DNA from: JAMXLO01 sp963791495
GTDB lineage: Bacteria; Pseudomonadota; Alphaproteobacteria; Acetobacterales; Acetobacteraceae
Assembly: GCA_963791495.1 (NCBI GenBank)
Contig: CAWBST010000030.1
Span: 124,001 to 188,000 of the forward strand
Reading direction: 5' to 3'
Length of the DNA: 64,000 bases
A program made the position numbers and the translations under genes. Numbering within the stretch: the first letter of the stretch is position 1; each line of letters starts with the position of its first letter. Under the pieces are notes generated by a model. The model saw only the letters and a program-made list of their open reading frames with translations. It did not search any database and was not told where the DNA came from. Below, one piece after another: positions 8,136 to 17,346 of this stretch.

Positions 8136-9485
8136 ATGGCCCACGAAACCGTTCGCCTCGCAGAATATGCGTCGGGTCTGCGCTACGATGACCTGCCGCC
8201 GCAAGTGGTGGAGCGCGCCAAGGACTGCATCACCGACACCGTCGCGGTGATCGTGCAGGGGAGCAGCCTGCCCTGGAGCCGCATCGTGGCCCGCTATGCG
8301 CAACGTATCGGGGCCGGCGGACGGAGTCATATTCTCGGTGTTGGCGGTTCCGGCGTTCAGGCACCTGCGGCGGCACTGGCCAACGGCGCTTTCGCCCATG
8401 CATTCGAATCCGACAATCTGACCAGGCCAGGTGCGGGCGTGCATCCGGGCGCCACGTTGCTGCCGCCCGCGCTGGCGATCGCGCAGGAACACGGCAGCAG
8501 CGGCCGCGACATGATCGCCGCGATCGTCGCTGGCTTCGAGGTGATGTACCGCATCGGGCGAGCGACGAAGCACAGCAATGAGCGGCGTGGCTTCCATGCC
8601 CCGGGCACAACCGGGCCATTTGGTGCGGCCGTCGCCGCAGGCAAGCTGCTGCGGCTCGATACAACGGCGATGACCAATGCGCTTGGCATTGCCGGTTCGC
8701 TGGCATGTGGGCTGATGGAGTTTGCGCGATCTGGCACCGGCGCCATGGTGAAGCGGCTGCACCTGGGGCGCGCGGCCGAGAGTGGTGTGCTCGCGGCCAG
8801 CCTGGCGGCCGATGGGTTTACGGGCCCGGACAGCGTGTTGGAAGGCGAGGCCGGCTTTCTGAAGGTGTTCTGCACCGAATGGGATACCGCCGATCTGACT
8901 CATCGGCTTGGGAGCGAATTCGCCACACCGAACCTGTGTCTGAAACGCTTTCCGGTTCACATGACAGCGCAGACCGCAGTGCAGGCAATCCTGGAGTTGC
9001 GGGCCGAGCACGGGTTCAATGGCGCGCAGGTGGACCGGGTGACGGTGGCCGGCAATGAACGCATGGCCACGGTGAACAATATTCCTGATCCGACCGACAT
9101 CATGATGGGGCAGTATTCCATTCCGTTCTGTGTGGCTCTGGCTCTGTTTCGCGATCCCCGTGATCCTGCGTCGTTCGATCAATCGGCACTGGTTGATGCG
9201 GATATCCGCGCCATGTGCCGACGTGTTGCAGTCACTGTGGCGGCTCCACCGACCAAGGTGGCGGGGGCGAGCATCGTCACGGTCCTGTTGCGCGATGGCC
9301 GAAGCTTGACGCGTGAGGTGGAAGAGTTCGATGGGACGCCGGCTCGACCGCTCGATCGCGCCGAACTGCGTGCGAAGTTCATGATGTTGATGGGGGCGCC
9401 TCGCGCTGTTGAGGCTGGAGGTGTGTTTGCGCGGCTGCAGGACCTGGAGAGCGAAGCGGACGTTCGATGGGTCGGTGCCGCGTGA
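8136..9485 (+). CDS. MmgE/PrpD family protein
   Basis: A 449-aa member of the MmgE/PrpD fold (2-methylcitrate dehydratase, cis-aconitate decarboxylase and similar). Seen: a helical N-terminal half with DDLPPQVVERAKDCITDTV, the conserved ANGAFAHAFESDN region (the family's A-x2-H-x-x-D/E-D-N type motif), HPGATLLPPALAIAQ, and KRFPVHMTAQTAVQAILELR in the C-terminal domain. Family enzymes dehydrate or decarboxylate small di- and tricarboxylates; the precise substrate is not predictable. Divergent from the amidase gene and followed 91 bp later by a class II aldolase gene on the same strand. Confidence 0.88.
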   Translation: MAHETVRLAEYASGLRYDDLPPQVVERAKDCITDTVAVIVQGSSLPWSRIVARYAQRIGAGGRSHILGVGGSGVQAPAAALANGAFAHAFESDNLTRPGAGVHPGATLLPPALAIAQEHGSSGRDMIAAIVAGFEVMYRIGRATKHSNERRGFHAPGTTGPFGAAVAAGKLLRLDTTAMTNALGIAGSLACGLMEFARSGTGAMVKRLHLGRAAESGVLAASLAADGFTGPDSVLEGEAGFLKVFCTEWDTADLTHRLGSEFATPNLCLKRFPVHMTAQTAVQAILELRAEHGFNGAQVDRVTVAGNERMATVNNIPDPTDIMMGQYSIPFCVALALFRDPRDPASFDQSALVDADIRAMCRRVAVTVAAPPTKVAGASIVTVLLRDGRSLTREVEEFDGTPARPLDRAELRAKFMMLMGAPRAVEAGGVFARLQDLESEADVRWVGAA

Positions 9486-9506
9486 TGGCGTGGCGCGTAA
9501 CATTGA

Positions 9507-9537
9507 TGGGGATTGCTTCGCTTCGCTCGCAATGACA
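9507..9537. repeat. Interspersed repeat relic (GATTGCTTCG...CAATGAC type)
   Basis: A short copy of the element whose ends read GATTGCTTCG and GCAATGAC; related stretches occur near 15262-15310 and 26059-26158. It sits in the 90-bp gap between the MmgE/PrpD and aldolase genes. Confidence 0.55.
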
Positions 9538-9575
9538 TCCTTTGGAGGCTTAGTTCAAGAGAGCGGGCCGAGAGA

Positions 9576-10328
9576 ATGGACATTGAGGTTGCCACCGAGA
9601 GAACTGCCGCCGACGCTGACTGGAAGGCGCGCGTCGACCTCGCCGCGGTATATCGCCTGCTTGCCCACCACGGCTGGGGCGACGTCATCTTCAACCATGC
9701 CGCGATGCGTTGCCCTTCCGACCCGCGACATTTTCTGATCAAGCGGCACGAGTTGCTCTACACTGAGGTCACCGCCTCGAACCTGGTCGAAGTCAGCATG
9801 GACGACGACCTGGATGAGCGCTCCGGCGTGAACCGCCCTGGTTTCACACTGCACAGCGGCGTGCTGCGCGGCCGACCGGACGTGAACTGCTCGGTGCATG
9901 TCCATCCGGATGAAGGGGTGGCGATATCCGGTCTCAAGCACGGTCTGCGACCGGTGTCGCAAAGTGCGATGCGCTTCTACCAGCGCGTGGGCTACCACGA
10001 CTATGAAGGCCTCACCGACAGCTTCGATGAACGCGCCCGCATCGTCGACGCATTGGGCAAGAACCGGGCGCTCGTGATGCGCCATCACGGCATCACCACG
10101 GTCGGTGCGACAGCGCGCGAGGCATTCAGCCTGATGAAGGAGTTCGTTCGCGCCGCGCGCATCCAGTTGATGATGGAAGCGACTGGTGAGCCGGTGCTGG
10201 AGATCGCGCCGGCGATCTGCGAGCACGTCGCGGCTCAGTATGAACAACACGACAGGGGGCGGGCGTCGGCTGAATGGCCCGCGTATCTTCGCCTGCTCGA
10301 CGGTATCGATCGCAGTTATCGCGACTGA
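9576..10328 (+). CDS. Class II aldolase/adducin-domain protein
   Basis: A 250-aa protein with the zinc-dependent class II aldolase/adducin domain: a His pair in NCSVHVHPDEGVAISGL and a third metal-ligand region VMRHHGITTVG, with an acidic residue in the YEGLTDSFDE loop. Family members are L-fuculose/L-ribulose-phosphate aldolases or epimerases, and many environmental homologues act on unknown hydroxy-acids. Start ATG 9576 follows AGAGCGGGCCGAGAGA; an in-frame ATG at 9513 lies within an interspersed repeat and is rejected. It forms a likely transcription unit with the MmgE/PrpD gene before it and the acetyltransferase gene after it (21-bp gap). Confidence 0.85.
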   Translation: MDIEVATERTAADADWKARVDLAAVYRLLAHHGWGDVIFNHAAMRCPSDPRHFLIKRHELLYTEVTASNLVEVSMDDDLDERSGVNRPGFTLHSGVLRGRPDVNCSVHVHPDEGVAISGLKHGLRPVSQSAMRFYQRVGYHDYEGLTDSFDERARIVDALGKNRALVMRHHGITTVGATAREAFSLMKEFVRAARIQLMMEATGEPVLEIAPAICEHVAAQYEQHDRGRASAEWPAYLRLLDGIDRSYRD

Positions 10329-10349
10329 CCACGCGCCCACGGGCGGGTC

Positions 10350-10862
10350 ATGAACCCGCTGTGGGTCCTGCGTACGGCGCGGCTGGTGCTGACGCCGGTG
10401 AGCGGCGCCGACCTGTCCGATCTACGCGCCATCAAGGCAGATCCGCAGGTGTTCGCCATCATGCTTGGAGGGGTCCGTTCGCCTGAGCAAACGGCGGAAG
10501 AGTTGGCGGATGATGTCGTGGGCTGGGGCGCCGACGGCTTCGGCATGTGGGCGATCCGCGAGGCTGGCCAATTTCTCGGCATCACCGGTCTCGAGCGGCG
10601 GCCGGACGGTCGCGGCGTCGCGCTGCGCTTCGCGCTTTGGCCGGAGGCGCAGGGTCGCGGTCTCGCCCGTGAGGCGGCCGGTGCGGCGCTGCGCTTCGGT
10701 CATCAGCAGGCCCGACTGCCACGCATCATCGCGGTGGCGCGGGAGAGCAATTTCGCCTCGCGCATGGCGCTTGGCGGCATCGGCATGACGGAGTGCGGCG
10801 ACTTCGTGCAGTTCGGCTATCGCATGGTGATGTACGAGAGCGTCACATGTTCGGCTGGGTAG
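10350..10862 (+). CDS. GNAT-family N-acetyltransferase (RimJ/RimL-like)
   Basis: A 170-aa GNAT protein starting LRTARLVLTPVSGADLSDLR, the RimJ/RimL-type opening. Strand 4 and the acetyl-CoA loop are visible as ALRFALWPEAQGRGLAREAA (motif Q-x-x-G-R-G-x-A/L), followed by IIAVARESNFASRMALGGIG (N-x-x-S-x-x-x-x-x-x-x-G). Such enzymes acetylate an amino group on a protein, antibiotic or small molecule. The 3' end overlaps the convergent MFS gene by 20 bp. Confidence 0.88.
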   Translation: MNPLWVLRTARLVLTPVSGADLSDLRAIKADPQVFAIMLGGVRSPEQTAEELADDVVGWGADGFGMWAIREAGQFLGITGLERRPDGRGVALRFALWPEAQGRGLAREAAGAALRFGHQQARLPRIIAVARESNFASRMALGGIGMTECGDFVQFGYRMVMYESVTCSAG

Positions 10863-12114
10863 GACGACGCGCCGGTCGTTTTTTCGGCCACGCCAGACCA
10901 CGACCGAGGACGACAATCATGCTTGCCAGAAGCTGTAGGCCGGCGGCGATCAGGAACGGCAGGGCGTAGCTGCCGGAGAGTTCGCGCAGAACGCCGAGGA
11001 TCGCGGGGGCGAATGCGAACACCGCCTGGTTGACGGCGGTCACCAACGCCACGACGCGCGGAACATCGGACGGTGCGAAATCCCGCTGCGCGATCAGTGG
11101 CGGCAGCAACAGCAGACCGCCGACGCCGAGACCGAACAGAATGCAGCCGGGAAGCAGCACGGTTATTGTCGATCCGACGGCGAGCAGCGTTACCCCGCAT
11201 GCCTGCATGGCGAAATTGCCGGCGGCAACGATGCGCCTGTCCACGCGGCCGAGCAGAACGCCGAGCAATATGCGCCCGATCACGGCGCATGCTGTCGTCA
11301 GGCTGATCGCATCGGCTGCGTACTGTGCACCGAGCAGAGGCGCGAGACGCGTGACGATATGCGAAGTGACGCCGACCTGAGCGAACATGCCAATGGCGAA
11401 CGCGATCGATAGCGTGGCGAACGGCCAGCTTTGCATGAGTGAGAGGAAACGCGCGGGCGAGCGTTGGGGTGATGCGACACGATGCGCTTCTGGTTGGATC
11501 GTATCGCCATCCGGCGCCAGTCCGAGGCTTTCCGGCGTCGGCCGCAGATATCGCCAGACCAATGGTCCGAGCATTGCGAGCGTCACGATACCGATGACAG
11601 CGACCGCCTCGGTGAACCCGACTGCGGAAATGACCAGAACCCAGAGTGGCGCGAACAGAATTCCGCCAATGCTGGCGCCGTTGAGGGCGTGACCGAGCGC
11701 CAGTGCGCGACGTCGGTCGAACCACGGCGATACCATGGCGATGATCGCCGCACCGCTCGTCGCCGCCCAGCCAACCCCACTCAACGAGGCTGTGACGAAC
11801 AGTTGCCACGGCGCGGCGGCCAGTGACCAGCCCAGCATGCCGACCAGCAAGGCGACCACGCCGGCCAGCGTGACTGGCGCGATGCCGAAGCGGGCGTGCG
11901 CATCAGGCAGGTAGGGAACCAGCAGCGCGCTGACCAGAAAGTGCACAGTGATCGCGGTGGAGATGAGCGATACCGGCCAGCCGTGCTGCGTGTGCAGGAC
12001 GTTCAGGAAGACTGCAGGTCCGAAGTAGCCGAAGCCGAACGCGCAGGTTGCAATGACGCAGGCCGTGGCGACGACCTTCCAGCCGAAGAAGACCGTCGTC
12101 GTACGAGGCGGCAT
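10843..12114 (-). CDS. MFS transporter
   Basis: A 423-aa inner-membrane protein with about 12 hydrophobic segments. It begins MPPRTTTVFFGWKVVATACV, an opening common to the oxalate/formate-antiporter-like and monocarboxylate branch of the Major Facilitator Superfamily. The loop 2-3 region contains PDAHARFGIAPVTLAG in place of the usual G-x3-D-R/K-x-G-R/K-R/K motif. The central loop is cytoplasmic and Pro/Arg-rich. Start ATG 12114 places the first helix correctly; an upstream in-frame ATG (12186) adds a polar tail and is not chosen. The substrate is probably a small organic acid, by family. Divergent from the Ada/AraC gene. Confidence 0.85.
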   Translation of the reverse strand: MPPRTTTVFFGWKVVATACVIATCAFGFGYFGPAVFLNVLHTQHGWPVSLISTAITVHFLVSALLVPYLPDAHARFGIAPVTLAGVVALLVGMLGWSLAAAPWQLFVTASLSGVGWAATSGAAIIAMVSPWFDRRRALALGHALNGASIGGILFAPLWVLVISAVGFTEAVAVIGIVTLAMLGPLVWRYLRPTPESLGLAPDGDTIQPEAHRVASPQRSPARFLSLMQSWPFATLSIAFAIGMFAQVGVTSHIVTRLAPLLGAQYAADAISLTTACAVIGRILLGVLLGRVDRRIVAAGNFAMQACGVTLLAVGSTITVLLPGCILFGLGVGGLLLLPPLIAQRDFAPSDVPRVVALVTAVNQAVFAFAPAILGVLRELSGSYALPFLIAAGLQLLASMIVVLGRGLAWPKKRPARRPTQPNM

Positions 12115-12215
12115 CAGATCATCCAAGAACAGCCTCCGTCTTGTCCGCTGTGTCGTGCTGGGATTACACGTGCCGAACGGCGCCATGGCTCGCCGGAATC
12201 AGAACTCCGTCGCTG

Positions 12216-12815
12216 ATGGAGGCGCACGTGCTGGATCCGATGGAATGCGACCGCGCACGGCTGGCGCGCGATGCTGCGTATGACGGTCGGTTCTACACGG
12301 GCGTGCGAACCACGGGCGTCTATTGCCGTCCGGTATGTCCCGTGCGGCCGGCGCAATCACGCAACGTGCGCTTCTTCCCATCGGCGGGAGCGGCCGAGGC
12401 CGCCGGGTTCCGGCCATGTTGCGCTGCCGTCCCGAGACGGCGCCGTTCTCGCCTGCCTGGAATGGCTCACGCACGACCGTGGCGCGCGGGCTTGCGGCTG
12501 ATCGCGCGGGGCGCGCTGGATGGATGTGAAGCAACAGTCGGGGCGCTGGCCGCACGGTTGGGCATTGGCGAGCGGCATCTCGCGCGGTTGTTCACGCGGC
12601 ACCTGGGCGCCAGCCCTGGGCAGATCGCGAAGACTGCGCGCGTGCAGCGGGCGAAGCGGCTGCTCGATACCACGGACCTGCCGGTCTCCCAGGTTGCACT
12701 GGCCGCGGGGTTCGGCAGTCTGCGCCGATGCAACGCGGTGTTCTGCGAGGTGTATGGCCGGCCGCCGACGGAAATCCGGCGTGGGCGACCGGTCACCAAG
12801 CGTCCGGTGCAATGA
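12216..12815 (+). CDS. Ada-type methylphosphotriester-sensing AraC regulator, frame-damaged
   Basis: About 199 aa: an Ada metal-binding N-domain (DGRFYTGVRTTGVYCRPVCP, then NVRFFPSAGAAEAAGFRPC) and a C-terminal AraC helix-turn-helix (LGIGERHLARLFTRHLGASP). In Ada the four Cys hold zinc and one takes the methyl group from DNA phosphotriesters, turning the protein into an activator of repair genes. The O6-alkylguanine transferase domain is absent, as in AdaA. Odd: between ~12419 and ~12491 the expected LRCRPETAPFSPAWNGS lies in the +1 frame, so a one-base loss and a one-base gain flank 75 bp. The current product lacks the fourth zinc Cys. It overlaps the convergent dehydrogenase gene by 23 bp. 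Confidence 0.75.
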   Translation: MEAHVLDPMECDRARLARDAAYDGRFYTGVRTTGVYCRPVCPVRPAQSRNVRFFPSAGAAEAAGFRPCCAAVPRRRRSRLPGMAHARPWRAGLRLIARGALDGCEATVGALAARLGIGERHLARLFTRHLGASPGQIAKTARVQRAKRLLDTTDLPVSQVALAAGFGSLRRCNAVFCEVYGRPPTEIRRGRPVTKRPVQ

Positions 12816-13803
12816 CGTTCTGTGGCTTCGGCCCTAGTAGCGCCGCACGCATCGTTTCGGCCGCCTTTACCCGCGTGTCCTCCCACGCCTGCGGCGAGAA
12901 GAATGCAGCGTGTGGCGTGATGATCAGCCGCCCCTCCGCCCATGGCTCCCGCGCGCGATAGGCGCGGATCAGTTCGGGCACCGGCTCGACCGGCGGTTCC
13001 ACCGGGACGACGTCCAGCCCAACGCCCGCCAGGTGCCCGCTCTTCAGCGCCGCCGCCAGCGCGTCGATATCGATGATCGGCCCGCGCGCCGTGTTCACCA
13101 CCACCGCGCCCTTCGGCAGCAGCGCGAGTTCCGCCGCACCCAGCATCCCGCGCGTCTCCGGCGTCAGCGGTGCATGCACTGACAGCGTGTCGGTCGCACG
13201 CAGCAGTTCCTCGAGCGTGCGCGCCCGGTCGATGCCGAGGCCCAGTTCCACGCCGCTCGGCAGATGCGGATCGAAGAACATGACACGGCAGCCGAACGCT
13301 TTCGCCCGCAGCGCGACCGCGGTGCCGATGCGGCCCATGCCGATGATGCCGAAGGTCTGCACGCCCATCCGCTTCACCAGGGGATCGCGCACATGGGACC
13401 ACGCCGCCGGCGGGTCGCGCCGCTGAGCGTCATGGTGCAGCAGCAGTCCGCGCCGCAGCGCCAGCGCGAGAGACATCGCGTGATCGGCGACCTCGGTGGT
13501 GCCGTAATCCGGCACGTTCATCACCAGCACCTGGCGCTCGGCCGCCGCCTTGCGGTCGATCGTGTCGTAGCCGACGCCCTGGCGGCAGATCGCGCGCAAT
13601 TTGGGGAAGCGGGCGAAGTCCGCCGCGTCGATGCGATAGGTCACGAGCAGCAGCCCGTCGGCGGCGGCGCAGTCAGCGTCAGGGATGTCGGCCAGCGACC
13701 GGTTCGGGTCCGCCAGGATCACTCGCACGTCGGGTCCGTAGATACGCCGCTCGACGCTGTCGTCGCCGAAGATGTTCTCCGCATAGAGCACTGTGAATGG
13801 CAT
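12793..13803 (-). CDS. D-isomer 2-hydroxyacid dehydrogenase (CtBP-like)
   Basis: A 336-aa NAD-dependent dehydrogenase. Seen: the catalytic-domain segment AICRQGVGYDTID, the Rossmann motif GIIGMGRIGTAVALRAKAFG, the NTARGPIIDIDAL strand with the catalytic Arg, the acidic residue in VVPVEPP, and the catalytic His in TPHAAFFSPQAW. This matches the phosphoglycerate dehydrogenase/glyoxylate reductase superfamily, especially the C-terminal-binding-protein-like branch. The reaction is reversible reduction of a 2-keto acid to a D-2-hydroxy acid in the cytoplasm; the specific acid is unknown. Confidence 0.9.
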   Translation of the reverse strand: MPFTVLYAENIFGDDSVERRIYGPDVRVILADPNRSLADIPDADCAAADGLLLVTYRIDAADFARFPKLRAICRQGVGYDTIDRKAAAERQVLVMNVPDYGTTEVADHAMSLALALRRGLLLHHDAQRRDPPAAWSHVRDPLVKRMGVQTFGIIGMGRIGTAVALRAKAFGCRVMFFDPHLPSGVELGLGIDRARTLEELLRATDTLSVHAPLTPETRGMLGAAELALLPKGAVVVNTARGPIIDIDALAAALKSGHLAGVGLDVVPVEPPVEPVPELIRAYRAREPWAEGRLIITPHAAFFSPQAWEDTRVKAAETMRAALLGPKPQNVIAPDAW

Positions 13804-13914
13804 CGCTTCCCCCCGTTGGCGAACGTTGGAACACAGTTGCCAGCCGCCCGGCGCTCGCGCAAGTTCCAGGCAATGTGCCTACGAAATGCCGTTCAAACTT
13901 GACGGGCGCGAAGG

Positions 13915-15093
13915 ATGAGCAAGTCTCACATCCTCATTGCGGGTGGAGGTATCGGGGGTCTCACGGCTGCCATCGCCCTGACCCAGCGCGGCTTCCAGGT
14001 ATCCGTGTTTGAACAGGCACCCGAGCTTCATGAGCTTGGGGCGGGTGTCACGATCACACCGAATGGCTCACGTGTGATGACCGCACTTGGTTTGCGGCCT
14101 GCCATCGAGCAAATCGCCTCGCCGCCAGAAAGCAGAGCCATGCGGTTGTTCAGCACAGGCCAGACCTGGCGGCTGGCAGTGACGGATGCCTCGGCAATCG
14201 GCTCGCCCTTCTGGCTGGTGCATCGCGGCGACTTGCACCAGGTGTTGGCGAAGGCGTTGGAACAACGCGCACCAGGTTCAATTCATGTCGGCGTTCGCTG
14301 TGTGGGCTTCGAGCAGGATGCAGATGGCGTCTCTCTGCTGCACGACAACGGCGGACGGACACAGGGCGATGCACTGATCGGCGCTGATGGAGTCCATTCG
14401 ACAATTCGGCGCGAACTGTTCGGCGAAGGCCGCGCGACCTTCACGGGGTTCATGGCATGGCGTGCGGTTGTAGCGATCGAGCGCGTGCCGGTCCGGCTCA
14501 GACAGCAGGTCTTTACGGCCTGGATGGGACCGTCCGGCCAGATCGTCACCTATCCTTTGCGGCAAGGTACGCTGCTGAACATTGCCGCGACCGTCAAGCG
14601 CAGTGATTGGCTGAACGAGAGTTGGTCGGAAGCCGGCACTGTGGAAGAGTTTCGGAGCGATTTCGCCGATTGGCATGAGGACGTACTGGCGATCATCGAG
14701 GCCATCGAGGTTCCTTATAAATGGGCGCTCATCGGCCGTCCGCCGTTGCAGCATTGCTCAGCCGGTCGCGTGACGCTGTTGGGTGACGCCTTTCATCCGA
14801 CACTGCCAATACTGGGCCAGGGCGCCAACATGGCGATAGAGGACAGCATGATCTTGGCGAGATGCCTGGAGATCTCCGCCGATACCACCGAGGCATTGCA
14901 GCGCTATGAAGTCGCGCGCCTGGAGCGAACATCGCGCATCGTGCGTGGCTCTTATGAGCGTATTGTACGGATCGGCAATGAGCTTGCTGATCCAGATCAG
15001 GCGCAGGCATTCATGGACCGTCAGTTCGCGTCCGCGTCGGGCGCGACCTACGATTGGATTCACAGGTACGATGCGATGAGCGCGCCTCTTTAG
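13915..15093 (+). CDS. FAD-dependent aromatic monooxygenase (salicylate hydroxylase-like)
   Basis: A 392-aa class A flavoprotein monooxygenase. The FAD-binding GXGXXG motif is at the N-terminus (ILIAGGGIGGLTAAIAL), the DG fingerprint appears as DALIGADGVHSTIRRELF near 150, and the GD motif as RVTLLGDAFHPTLPILGQGA near 285. Members hydroxylate aromatic acids (salicylate, 3- or 6-hydroxybenzoate, 6-hydroxynicotinate) with NAD(P)H and O2. The exact substrate cannot be assigned. Start ATG 13915 is preceded by GCGAAGG. It is divergent from the 2-hydroxyacid dehydrogenase gene. Confidence 0.88.
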   Translation: MSKSHILIAGGGIGGLTAAIALTQRGFQVSVFEQAPELHELGAGVTITPNGSRVMTALGLRPAIEQIASPPESRAMRLFSTGQTWRLAVTDASAIGSPFWLVHRGDLHQVLAKALEQRAPGSIHVGVRCVGFEQDADGVSLLHDNGGRTQGDALIGADGVHSTIRRELFGEGRATFTGFMAWRAVVAIERVPVRLRQQVFTAWMGPSGQIVTYPLRQGTLLNIAATVKRSDWLNESWSEAGTVEEFRSDFADWHEDVLAIIEAIEVPYKWALIGRPPLQHCSAGRVTLLGDAFHPTLPILGQGANMAIEDSMILARCLEISADTTEALQRYEVARLERTSRIVRGSYERIVRIGNELADPDQAQAFMDRQFASASGATYDWIHRYDAMSAPL

Positions 15094-15432
15094 AGCCTGC
15101 AATGGCGTCGGTCCGTCATTCCCGCGCAAGCGGGAATCCAGTACGCCGGTGGAACCTCGTGAGGCTGGATTCCCGCTTGCGCGGGAATGACGGAAGAGGC
15201 GTAGCGCAGCGACGACGCAATCTTCATCATCAATGCACGCGCCCTACCACTGGCCGGGGGATTGCTTGGCCGGGTCAAGCCCGGCCACCGCTGCGCTCCT
15301 CGCAATGACAGCGTTTGGGTCAGAGCACTGGGAGTTGCCCCGCCGGCCTTAACCGGATAGGGACCTCAGGTAATTCGTGAATCCGAACGGCGTCCCGGCA
15401 ACGATGCCGGGCAAACTTCGGGGGGAACGTCT
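15094..15432. other. Intergenic region made of repeats
   Basis: The 339 bp between the monooxygenase and the MscS gene hold the 27-bp-arm palindrome (15115-15191), a second element of the GATTGCTT...CAATGAC type (about 15262-15310, with an inner GGCCGGG/CCCGGCC hairpin), and a final ~120 bp with no recognisable content apart from the promoter expected for the channel gene. Confidence 0.7.
15115..15191. repeat. Palindromic repeat, exact 27-bp inverted arms
   Basis: Arms 15115-15141 (begins GTCATTCCCGCGCAAGCGGG) and 15165-15191 are exact inverted complements. Each arm also contains its own short hairpin (CCCGCGCAAGCGGG). A sister copy with the same arm ends and similar spacer lies at 26183-26259 and a looser one at 56861-56940. 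Interspersed element type, probably non-autonomous. Confidence 0.9.
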
Positions 15433-17265
15433 GTGATTGCCGACACGATATCCGTTCGGCGGCATATGCAATGGCTGCGATCTGCTGGTCTGATCGTTCT
15501 GCTACTCTGCGTTGCGAATGGCGCCAACGGCACCGACATTCATCCGCTGCGTCCGCCCGACACTTCCAGCCCGCGAGCGACGCTTCAAGGCTTTATCGAG
15601 ACGACCGATGATGTCTATCGCCGCATGGCGGAAGTGCTCGATTCATACGGCAAGTCTGACCGACTGTATCCGAGTGCCGACGAACGTCGCCAACAGTCGG
15701 AGGCGCTCGAGGACGCGCTGAAGCTCGGCCAATACTTTGACATATCCGCTATCGCACCCGTGCTGAGGGACACGGTCACGGGGGAGCGTATTCTGCAACT
15801 CAGGGAGGTGCTGGATCGCATCGACGTCCCGGCGGCGGCGGACATACCGGATCGGGAGGCGATGGCCCGGGTGGGGTCGAAACGTTGGCGGCTGCCGAAC
15901 ACGGAGATCGACTTCGTTCTGGTCGAGAACGGGCCACGCGCGGGCGAATTTCTGGTTTCTGCCGAGACGGTCGATCGCCTTCCAGAGTTTTACGAGAGGG
16001 TGAAAGCTCTGCCCTACAGGTCCGGTCCCGCGACGCACCTGAGCGAAGTCTATCGCGCAATCAGTCTTGGCGGATCCACTACGATCCACGATGCCTTCCT
16101 GAGCTCTCCTGTCGGGTTGAGCTACATCGTCCCACCGCGGTGGATGCTGAGCCTGCCCGGTTGGGTGAAGGCTCGCATCGCCGGTCTGGCTACGTGGCAA
16201 TGGCTGGGTCTTGGCTTCGGTTTGTTCATGGGTGGCCTGGTCATTTTCGGCAGCCACCGCGCGACACGTCGTCGCGACGACGACAGCCAGAACGCAACGG
16301 GTGCCCACTGGGGCGTGCTGCTGGTTCCATCGGCTGTCATCCTGGTGGGCGGTCTGTTCGTGCCATTGCTCACTGCTGTCCTTCGCATTGGCGGAGCGAC
16401 GCGTGTCGCCATCGATTATGCCCAGACCGGCGTTGTCTTTCTTGGAGCGGCGTGGCTGGTGCTCGTCGTCTCCGTCGTGGTCGGCGAGGCGATCGTTGCG
16501 TCAGAGCGTTTGACGAGCCGAAGCCTCGACAGCCAGCTCATAAGATTGGGCACGCGCCTGGTCGGTCTGGTGGCTGCAGCGGCGGTCCTGATCGAGGGAG
16601 GCGACGAACTGGGCTTTCCCGCCTACTCGGTGCTCGCCGGGTTGGGCGTCGGAGGCTTGGCCGTCGCCCTGGCGGCGCGCGACACGATTGCGAACCTGAT
16701 CGGCTCACTGCTTATCACAATTGAAAAGCCGTTTCGCGTTGGTCACGCCGTGCGCATAGGCGGAACCGAAGGCACGGTGGAGGACGTCGGCTTTCGCAGC
16801 ACCCGCATAAGGACGCCGGACAATTCGCTCGTGACGATCCCGAGCAGTGCGGTGGTGAACACGACGGTCGAGAACCTCAGCATACGGACGAAGCGGCGCC
16901 AGCGTTTCTTCATTCAGGTCATGTACGATACGCCGCGTGAGAAGGTGGAAGAGATCGTCACACGCATCAGGCAGCTCATCGTCGATCATCCGCTGACCGA
17001 GGAAAGCACCTGCCAGGTGCGCTTCAACAACTTCGCGGAGAGCAGCCTGGATATCCTGGTGATCTTCAATCTCATGGTCGAGGATTACGCCAGCGAGTTG
17101 CGGGAGCGAGAGGCGGTGCTTCTGCAGATCATGGATCTGGTGAAGGACGCCGGCGTGGAGTTCGCATTCCCGACACGGACGCTTTACATCGAGAATGGCA
17201 CCGGAAGCTCCGCGGCGCGGCCGGCACCTGACAGGCTGGTGAGCGCATTCGTCGGCCGATCCTGA
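15433..17265 (+). CDS. MscS-family mechanosensitive ion channel with periplasmic N-domain
   Basis: About 610 aa from a GTG at 15433 (an ATG at 15466 is an alternative). It has a signal-peptide-like N-terminus (LRSAGLIVLLLCVANGANG), a ~200-residue periplasmic region, four or so membrane helices between ~255 and ~420, then the conserved MscS pore helix and beta-domain: GLGVGGLAVALAARDTIANL, ITIEKPFRVGHAVRIGGTEG, TVEDVGFRSTRIRTPDNSLV and IPSSAVVNTTVEN. The family opens under membrane tension to release osmolytes; members with large periplasmic domains are common in proteobacteria. The cytoplasmic C-terminal alpha-beta domain is complete. Confidence 0.9.
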   Translation: MIADTISVRRHMQWLRSAGLIVLLLCVANGANGTDIHPLRPPDTSSPRATLQGFIETTDDVYRRMAEVLDSYGKSDRLYPSADERRQQSEALEDALKLGQYFDISAIAPVLRDTVTGERILQLREVLDRIDVPAAADIPDREAMARVGSKRWRLPNTEIDFVLVENGPRAGEFLVSAETVDRLPEFYERVKALPYRSGPATHLSEVYRAISLGGSTTIHDAFLSSPVGLSYIVPPRWMLSLPGWVKARIAGLATWQWLGLGFGLFMGGLVIFGSHRATRRRDDDSQNATGAHWGVLLVPSAVILVGGLFVPLLTAVLRIGGATRVAIDYAQTGVVFLGAAWLVLVVSVVVGEAIVASERLTSRSLDSQLIRLGTRLVGLVAAAAVLIEGGDELGFPAYSVLAGLGVGGLAVALAARDTIANLIGSLLITIEKPFRVGHAVRIGGTEGTVEDVGFRSTRIRTPDNSLVTIPSSAVVNTTVENLSIRTKRRQRFFIQVMYDTPREKVEEIVTRIRQLIVDHPLTEESTCQVRFNNFAESSLDILVIFNLMVEDYASELREREAVLLQIMDLVKDAGVEFAFPTRTLYIENGTGSSAARPAPDRLVSAFVGRS

Positions 17266-17346
17266 GCGGCGAAGCGGAAGCGGTTGCCAGACGGCACTGC
17301 CGGTGCGCAAGTTCCGTCGAACCCGCCACGCCGAAAGGACCCACGC

